Below, piece by piece: positions 57,562 through 64,000 of a DNA stretch of 64,000 bases. Made by a program: the position numbers and the translations under genes. Location: assembly GCA_033558025.1 (NCBI GenBank), contig JAUCEF010000018.1:4588001-4652000 (forward strand), written 5' to 3'. The stretch comes from Phytophthora sp. 'mugwort'. Taxonomy: Eukaryota > Oomycota > Peronosporomycetes > Peronosporales > Peronosporaceae. The first letter of the stretch is position 1; each line of letters starts with the position of its first letter. The notes beneath the pieces are model-generated. The model searched no databases. It worked only from the letters and a program-made list of their open reading frames with translations, and was not told the DNA's origin.

Positions 57562-58913
57562 CGTTGCACTAATTGGAATCTGCGCTGCTAAAGTTGTGTG
57601 TGGCGTCTGCCTTCACTATTTATACGGACGGCACAATCAACACGAGGCCAGAAAACGCGTGTAAGAGATGGGAATATGCGCGTGGGAGGTAAAAATAGAA
57701 AAGGAGGACAGCAAATCAACGTACATTTGGGGGGTGGGGGGCTGCCGCTCGAAATGTGGGCGTGTGGAGGACGGCAAGGATGAGGACCTCCTCAGAGTTG
57801 TTTTCCTGTTGGTTGCTTTCCTGTTTCTGCTTGACGAGGAAAACTCCGCAATAGCGTCGCTGGTGGTCCACGTATCGGCGAAGGCTTGGGTTGAGTATGG
57901 CATACTGGGCGCTAGACGAGTGAGCAGGGCGACCGACCCGGCTCTGGTGCGATAAGCTCAGTTGTATTGGCCCAGCCGAATCCTTTACTTAACTTGAGCA
58001 CTTCCGCTCTTAGCCCTGATTCCGGACAGATGTTAATGGAAATTAAGCTGAAGAGCCTCTTTGTTTTAATGCAGTAGCATTTATCCGACACAAATACCCA
58101 GAGTTGAAGTACCAGCTGTGAATTAAGGCAACGCGAGTTCATGGCTCTCACGTTCTCACTGCGCTGGCATGATCAGTTCGATGATGGTGGATAAAATTTG
58201 CCACGATATGCGAAACGCGCTTCCGTTTGAGAGCTTAAAAGGCTCGCGATGAAATCATCCTCGTCCCGATGATCCGCGACGGTATCCTCAATGGCGAGCT
58301 TTGTAGTAAAGATGTTGCGCCGGTGCCATACACTGTGACGCAGTCCGGCTATTAAGTTAGTAGCAGATAAAATGCATCTGATTCAAGTCATGCCCAGGCA
58401 AGCCGAATATCGCCGCAGAGTATCCACCCGACAGCTGGGGCTCCGCTTACCGGAAAATAACGGGCGGAGTAGAGCATCCTTGAGATTCTGCGACCTCCTC
58501 GCGGCAGCGCCATCCACTGACTCGGAGGGCCCGTAAACAGGAGCTTGGGTCCTTTAGATCGAATCGGCTTGCTTGTCGATCTTACGTGGTGTCGTCAATT
58601 GCACCGTTCTTATGTAGCCTTTTCTGTGAGTAGAGGGGTCGATCGTCATTCTGGTGACAGCAGTCAATCCGTGGTCACCAAGATGATGCAGCTTCTGACA
58701 CCGAATTCACTTGAGGGCGGCGCCAGAAGCTGCACCACATGCCGGGTGCATCTGGCACGGCCATTTCGACGGGTGGTGGTGTCGACGAATGGCCACGCGA
58801 TCCAAGCTGAGGCCTTGAAAAGCCGCGCCGCTTCACGGGTACTGACTGTATTGAACTCTGCGGGATCGCAGTCATAGACCGACAGGGAGCAAGGCTCCAA
58901 GCCGTCAGAAGCC
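57562..58913. other. 1.35-kb divergent gene-free region
   Basis: This lies between the starts of the two-TM gene (-) and WDR35 (+). A G-rich run (ggggggtggggggc near 57729) and several short shadow frames are present, none with family resemblance. It must contain two promoters. A small gene or non-coding RNA cannot be excluded from sequence alone. Confidence 0.5.
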
Positions 58914-61900
58914 ATGTTCATCTTCCTGAGCAAGAAGATCGCTATCCCCAACAATGTCAAGCTGCGGTGCGCGTCGTGGAACTCGGAGCAGGGCTGGATT
59001 GCGTGTGGCGGCCAGCACGGTCTGCTCAAGGTGCTGCGGCTCGAGTCGGCAGCGCAGACGGACGGTAAAGGACCACGCGGCATCGCGGCCGCTAGTAACC
59101 TCACCATGAACCAGTCACTCGAGGGGCACAACGGCGCCGTGGTATGCGCTACATGGAACGCCAACTTTAAGAAACTCACCACAAGCGACGAGAACGGCCT
59201 CATCATTGTGTGGGTGCTGCACCGCGGCATGTGGTACGAAGAGATGATCAACAACCGCAACAAGAGCGTCGTGCGTGATATGAAGTGGACGACCGACGGT
59301 CAGAAGATCTGTATCGCCTACGAGGACGGCGCTGTGATTGTGGGCTCTGTCGATGGCAACCGGCTCTGGGGCAAAGAGATGAAGACGCAACTTGCCTTTG
59401 TAGAGTGGTCACCTGACGGTAAATCGCTGCTATTTGTGACTAAGGACGGCGAGGTGGCTGTGCACGACGCGATGGGCAATAAAGTGAGCAACTTAACGCT
59501 GTACGCCGTCGAGTCACGCGGTAGTGGGAACGACTACAAGATCATTGGTGTGCACTGGTACGATGGCATCGAGGGACATATCAGTCAGGAGGCGCCTACC
59601 TTGGCCATCGCTTTCCGTGACGGCAAAGTGCAGATCACTCGTGGCAGATTCGATGAGAATGCCGTTCTTATTGATACAGGAATGGAGTTAACACAAGTGA
59701 GATGGAATAATGATGGCAGTGTCATCGCACTAGCAGGCACCCAAGTGGACAATTCGAAAAGCGACGCCCCGAAAGAGTTTAATGTCGTCCAGTTTTACGA
59801 TCCATTTGGACGTCATCTGCGTTCACTTCGTGTGCCAGGCAGTCGCATTGAAGCGCTAGCGTGGGAAGGAACAGGTCTGCGGATCTGTCTAGCCGTAGAC
59901 TCCCATATTTACTTTGCTAACATTCGTCCAGCCTACAAGTGGGGCTATTACGCCAATACACTAGTCTACACGTACAATCGCGCGGACCAAATTGAGAACT
60001 GCGTCGTCTTCTGGGATACAAAGTCGGATGAACGCTGTACCAAATACATTCGCGGGCTTCTAGCGATCAAGGCAGCAGGGGACAATTGCGTGCTGGTGAC
60101 GAAGATTTACAATGAAGATATGGGCACAGGTGACGTCAATGGACAGCTTGTGGACGACGAGCAGGGCGTGTTCAAGGAGATCCAGTATCAGCTCATCCTT
60201 TGTGACACGATCGGTTCTCCAATTGAATCCAAGATGATTGACTTCGAGCCGCTCTTTGTGGCCATGACTTCGCGTCATATTGTGGCGGCATCCACCGATG
60301 CGATATACGTGTGGCAGTACAAGAATTCTAGCGCGAAATTGACTGGGTTGGTATCTGGCAGCAGCTCGCAGACTCATGATGCGATGGATGTGAGCACGAT
60401 CTCGCAGCTATTGCAGCGAGGAGGAGGCCGTGAGAAGGCATTTTACATTGATGAGACGCAAGGCAATGACGTTGAGCACTTCCGCTACGTTGCCCGCCAA
60501 TTGGAGGATCCGATCTGTGCCATTTGTGCCTCTGACAGTTGGATTTTTGCAGCTCGTGCCAGTGGTTTGATCCACTGCTTCACTTTACCTCACATTTCGC
60601 TGGAGATGAAGTACATTGTGAATTGTCGTCCGCAATTCCTGGCACTAAACTGCAATTCAACTATGCTGAGTGTAATAGATATCAACGGGTTATTGAAAAT
60701 TATGGAGGTCGGGGCAGCTGGGAGTCTAAATACCACACAGGGCAAGATGCTGAACTTTGAAAAGAAAGACGCATGGGATGTGGTATGGGCTGAGGATAAC
60801 CCAGAGCTGTTTGTGATGATGGAAAAGGCTCGGATGTATGTGTATCGCAGTCTGGAGCCTGAGGAACCTGTCTCGTCGTCCGGATATCTCTGCTACTACA
60901 AGGATTTGCAGGTGAAGGCTGCACTACTGGATGAAATCCTTGCAAACCCTGAACAACCAGACAAGAGCATGGTAATTGAGTTCCAGACTCGGTCATTGCG
61001 TGATGCAAAGGCGCTTCTTGATAACGTGGGACTTGCTGAAGCATGTGAATACATCCAGGACCATCCACACCCTCGACTCTGGTCGCTCCTGGCAGAAGCT
61101 GCATTAGACCAGCTCGATTTTGGCATGGCTGAACGTGGTTTCGTCAAGTGCGGAGATTACAGTGGCATCCAGTACGTCAAGCGCTTGCAGCTGCTAAACG
61201 ACCGAGTCAAACAGAAAGCTGAGGTTGCAGCATATTTCCAGAACTTTGATGAAGCTGAAGCGCTTTATCGCAAAATTGATCGCAAAGATTTGGCCATCGA
61301 TCTGCGTCAAAGGCTTGGCGACTGGTTCCGGGTTGTGCAGCTCGTTCAGTCAGGCGGTGGCAACGACGACTTGCTGACCCACGCGTGGAACATGATTGGC
61401 GAGTACTTTTCGGACCGCCACAAATGGGAGAAAGCAATCAAATACTACGCACAGGCCAAGAACACGAGTGCGCTGGTGCAATGCTACTATGCTTTGGGCG
61501 ACTTTAACCAGCTTGAGGCTCTTGCGAACGATATCCCAGAGAGCTCGCCACTTTTGAAAGAAATGGCTGTCAAATTCACGCGAGCGGGGCTATGCCAAGC
61601 TGCTGTAGAAACGTACGTGCGCATGGGGGATGTCAAGTGTGCGATTGATTCCTGTGTGCTCCTGAACGAATGGGAGCAAGCTGTTGGTCTGGCTGAGCAG
61701 TACAACTTCCCACAAATTGAAAATGTACTCACCAAGTATGCGAACCACCTCATGATGACTGGGAAAACACTTCAAGCAATCGAGTTGTACCGCCGCGCGA
61801 ACAGAAGCACTGATGCAGCGAAATTGCTGGCAAAACTCGCTAGAGAAGTGGGAAAGAACCCGTTGCGAGCCAAAAAGTTGCACGTGCTCGCAGCGTTCGA

Positions 61901-62573
61901 AGTGGAGCGTATGCGAAAGAAGATGCTGGACGTATCCAATTTGACCAGCGCAAAAGGCACAACAGCAGCACAAGTGACTGCACAGACGCTCGAGAGCCTT
62001 GTACAACATGATGCTGCGACGGGGGAGGACCGATCCTTGGACAACCCTTGGCGAGGTGCCGAAGCGTATCACCTCTATCTTCTCGCTCATCGCCAGCTTT
62101 ACAGCGGACGCATCGAGCGAGCCTTACGGACCTGCCTCAAGCTCTCGGCATTCGAGGATATTCTGGAAGAACGTGAGATCTACTCGCTCATCGCTCTCAC
62201 TGCGTTCTATACCAAACACTATGAGCAGTGCTCCAAGGCGTTCGTTAAACTCGAGACACTCCCCGGTCTGGCGGATAAAGAGCTACAGGCAATGAACGAA
62301 CTCGCTCTCAAGATTTTCACTACCACGCGACCAGACCAGCAAGACCCGGCCATGCGTCCACAAGAATGCCCCAATTGCCATTATCAAGTCAAAGAATGGG
62401 ATGCTCGTTGTGGCAATTGCAGTCGACCATTCCCAACGTGCATGATGACGGGGATGTCGATCCAGTCTCAAAGCACGAAAATGTGCAGGGCCTGTCGCCA
62501 TGTGTGCATTGAAGCTGAGATTCGAGACCAGAAGAACTGCCCCCTGTGCCACACTCCATTTCTCTTCGTATAA
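58914..62573 (+). CDS. IFT121: WDR35/IFT121, intraflagellar transport complex A subunit
   Basis: One exon of 1219 residues, the family's normal length. The start MFIFLSKKIAIPNNVKLRCASWN matches the invariant WDR35 N-terminus, which fixes the ATG. Residues 1 to about 350 form the first WD40 propeller (WNSEQGWIACGGQHGLLKVL, GHNGAVVCATWN). A second propeller runs to about 680. Residues about 690-1130 are TPR-like helices (WEKAIKYYAQAKNTSALVQCYYALGD). The C-terminus holds zinc motifs CPNCHYQVKEWDARCGNCSRPF and CRACRHVC...CPLCHTPF. IFT-A drives retrograde transport and membrane-protein entry in flagella, so the organism most likely builds flagella. The lack of introns over 3.6 kb fits the compact genome. 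Confidence 0.95.
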   Translation: MFIFLSKKIAIPNNVKLRCASWNSEQGWIACGGQHGLLKVLRLESAAQTDGKGPRGIAAASNLTMNQSLEGHNGAVVCATWNANFKKLTTSDENGLIIVWVLHRGMWYEEMINNRNKSVVRDMKWTTDGQKICIAYEDGAVIVGSVDGNRLWGKEMKTQLAFVEWSPDGKSLLFVTKDGEVAVHDAMGNKVSNLTLYAVESRGSGNDYKIIGVHWYDGIEGHISQEAPTLAIAFRDGKVQITRGRFDENAVLIDTGMELTQVRWNNDGSVIALAGTQVDNSKSDAPKEFNVVQFYDPFGRHLRSLRVPGSRIEALAWEGTGLRICLAVDSHIYFANIRPAYKWGYYANTLVYTYNRADQIENCVVFWDTKSDERCTKYIRGLLAIKAAGDNCVLVTKIYNEDMGTGDVNGQLVDDEQGVFKEIQYQLILCDTIGSPIESKMIDFEPLFVAMTSRHIVAASTDAIYVWQYKNSSAKLTGLVSGSSSQTHDAMDVSTISQLLQRGGGREKAFYIDETQGNDVEHFRYVARQLEDPICAICASDSWIFAARASGLIHCFTLPHISLEMKYIVNCRPQFLALNCNSTMLSVIDINGLLKIMEVGAAGSLNTTQGKMLNFEKKDAWDVVWAEDNPELFVMMEKARMYVYRSLEPEEPVSSSGYLCYYKDLQVKAALLDEILANPEQPDKSMVIEFQTRSLRDAKALLDNVGLAEACEYIQDHPHPRLWSLLAEAALDQLDFGMAERGFVKCGDYSGIQYVKRLQLLNDRVKQKAEVAAYFQNFDEAEALYRKIDRKDLAIDLRQRLGDWFRVVQLVQSGGGNDDLLTHAWNMIGEYFSDRHKWEKAIKYYAQAKNTSALVQCYYALGDFNQLEALANDIPESSPLLKEMAVKFTRAGLCQAAVETYVRMGDVKCAIDSCVLLNEWEQAVGLAEQYNFPQIENVLTKYANHLMMTGKTLQAIELYRRANRSTDAAKLLAKLAREVGKNPLRAKKLHVLAAFEVERMRKKMLDVSNLTSAKGTTAAQVTAQTLESLVQHDAATGEDRSLDNPWRGAEAYHLYLLAHRQLYSGRIERALRTCLKLSAFEDILEEREIYSLIALTAFYTKHYEQCSKAFVKLETLPGLADKELQAMNELALKIFTTTRPDQQDPAMRPQECPNCHYQVKEWDARCGNCSRPFPTCMMTGMSIQSQSTKMCRACRHVCIEAEIRDQKNCPLCHTPFLFV

Positions 62574-62686
62574 TCAACTACATAGATCTTATCGCCTGTA
62601 GTATGCCCAGATTGTAGTAGGAGATACGAATTTCATGAATTTATTGTATCTGTTTTACTGTTCTATTTCGTACACATGCTATCAAA

Positions 62687-64000
62687 ATGAGTGACTGTTC
62701 GGTCGCTCTTGTGTGCACTTGTGCCTTTGAAACGACCCGTCTTCATTGGGAAGCAGCTACTAGGACAGAGCAATCATGAAGGCACGTATGAACATGTACT
62801 GGGGATTGGATTGTGGTCATTAACAGTGCATTATTGTAGAAGCCTACAGCTACCGATAAGAAGACCGAACCTACTAATTCCAGCAAGAAAAGTGACAAGG
62901 AGGAGTTGGAAGAAGAAGAAGAAGATGAGATAGAGGAGGGCGAGGAAGAAGAAGACGAAGAAAGTGACGAGGAGGTTGAGGAAGACACAGGACTCACCGA
63001 GAACCAGAACCGTCTATTGTACCTAGTCTCGTTGTACTCCAAGCCCGCTATTCGCGCTTCCGATAAGGAAGAATGGATCCGCAAGCCCGCACTTCTCGTG
63101 CTGTTGTATGAAGCAATTGTGTCCAAGGCACTCGACTATGACTATGCGCCGTCGTCCGAGTTGGTGGAGAATAAGCGCAAGTACTTTAATATCTCACAAG
63201 AAGGCAAGTCTGATCTCGATTTCTTACGTGAAGAGGACTTGGTGAATGGCCTCAAACTATCGTCCAAGAGCTACCAGCCCGTGACTTGCTTTCAGATATC
63301 GGAAAAAGGTCTGGAAATCATCACAAAAATCAGCAAAACGGACAAGTTAGCGGTCAATGATATGGCGTACGCCCCAGGAACGCTGCATTTGCTACGAGTT
63401 GAATGGGATGGCGAGGAGTATTGGCTCGTGGATGACGAGAGCGGCTATCGGCGACTCTCGTCTGTGACCGAAACGGAGGATGTTTCTTACGTCTCGAGTG
63501 CTTATATCCCGCAATGCCTAAGATTCGGTGGACGACCGACACTCAGTAATGCACATCGAGCTCACGAGTGTGGAGTGAGCGATTCGAGCATCCGAGACCA
63601 GCTTGACGAGATTATCACGCTTAACTCGGTATCCCTCATCGTGGCTGAGTACATTCCTTTCGGTTCCAATCAAGTTGTTCAATTGAATTGTAACCTCGGC
63701 TCCTCCGAACGTGTCCAGGGCGGCTTCTTCACCGCAATTGTCGACGATAATGCAAGCGGTACCCAGATCTCGGTCGATCCCGGCCTTACATCGATCAACA
63801 TTTTAGATTATACGATGACTAACCACGTTAACTTTGAGGCGGATATCCACTTTCCTGAAGCGCCTGGGGTTGTGCAGGTTGAAACCTTTGGGTGTTCACT
63901 TACAGCAGCGGGGTCCTGTTTGTATGGGATGCAAGTGGAAGCGATCATGGATCGTATTAAGGACAACATCTCACTCGATCACCTTTCTCGTCTGCTCGTG
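62687..64000 (+). CDS. Unrecognised acidic protein, 5' part (runs off the window)
   Basis: The frame from 62840 is open for 387 codons to the window end. An in-frame TAG sits just before it (62837-62839) and doubles as a plausible splice acceptor, so an upstream exon is needed. A tentative first exon is 62687-62710 (ATG in ATCAAAATGAGTGAC, GTGTGC donor, phase 0). The early part is a strongly acidic Glu-rich stretch (62870-62985). A well-structured region follows, with ENQNRLLYLVSLYSKPAIRAS, YQPVTCFQISEKG, EYWLVDDESGYRRL and CGVSDSSIRDQLDEII. I do not recognise the family. The even composition and absence of stops support a real gene. Confidence 0.7.

Noticed and set aside
58545..58877. A 110-residue frame upstream of WDR35
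   Set aside because: There is no family resemblance, the composition is biased, and it overlaps the likely WDR35 5' region.
1..64000. tRNA, rRNA or riboswitch genes
   Set aside because: No cloverleaf with A/B box, no rRNA core sequence and no riboswitch-like structure was recognised by eye.

Overview
The window looks like nuclear DNA of an oomycete, most likely a zoospore-forming Phytophthora-type species. Genes are compact, with short GT-AG introns of about 50 to 90 bases. Intergenic gaps are small, and decayed transposons of several superfamilies are present. Two proteins tied to cilia and flagella (a CDK20-type kinase and the IFT-A subunit WDR35/IFT121) point to a flagellated life stage. 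The taxon is inferred from gene style and families; no marker gene is present.

Layout. Positions 1-2.8 kb hold a broken Ty1/copia retrotransposon. Positions 3.2-20.7 kb are a tight gene cluster: a PH-domain protein, a CDK20-like kinase (-), a CDC50/LEM3 flippase subunit (-), a FUS/TAF15-type RNA-binding protein, a type III PI 4-kinase with an N-terminal membrane domain, a 1214-residue RCC1/SAP/IQ/WW protein, and a VPS39/TRAP1-type tethering subunit (-) whose stop lies 10 bases from its convergent neighbour. Positions 21-28 kb are a graveyard of MULE, PIF/Harbinger, Tc1/mariner and probable LTR-element remains, with no intact gene seen.

Positions 28.66-49.84 kb are one gene, the centre of interest. 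Seven exons encode a predicted 6914-residue secreted protein: signal peptide, EGF-like cysteine modules, a very long array of Gly-Gly beta-strand-type repeats, and a C-terminal peptidase S74 intramolecular chaperone with an intact Ser-Lys pair and a terminal coiled coil. The core array has 54 near-identical units, and all 53 spacings equal 252, 294 or 336 bases, that is 252 + 42n. The design resembles a trimeric, self-processing phage tail fibre placed on a eukaryotic secreted scaffold.

Positions 50.3-64 kb return to ordinary genes: a membrane-anchored double cytochrome-b5-like/ankyrin protein, two tandem homocysteine S-methyltransferase paralogues (-), an eight-exon acyl-CoA-binding/ankyrin protein, an unrecognised two-TM protein (-), WDR35/IFT121, and the start of an unrecognised acidic protein running off the window end.

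The genes do not form a single pathway. Recurring themes are membrane lipid and trafficking functions (PI4K, CDC50, VPS39, ACBP, cytochrome-b5-like protein) and the flagellum (CDK20, WDR35). Exon joins were worked out by hand from splice motifs, reading phase and family conservation. All joins given preserve the reading frame, but none is backed by transcripts.
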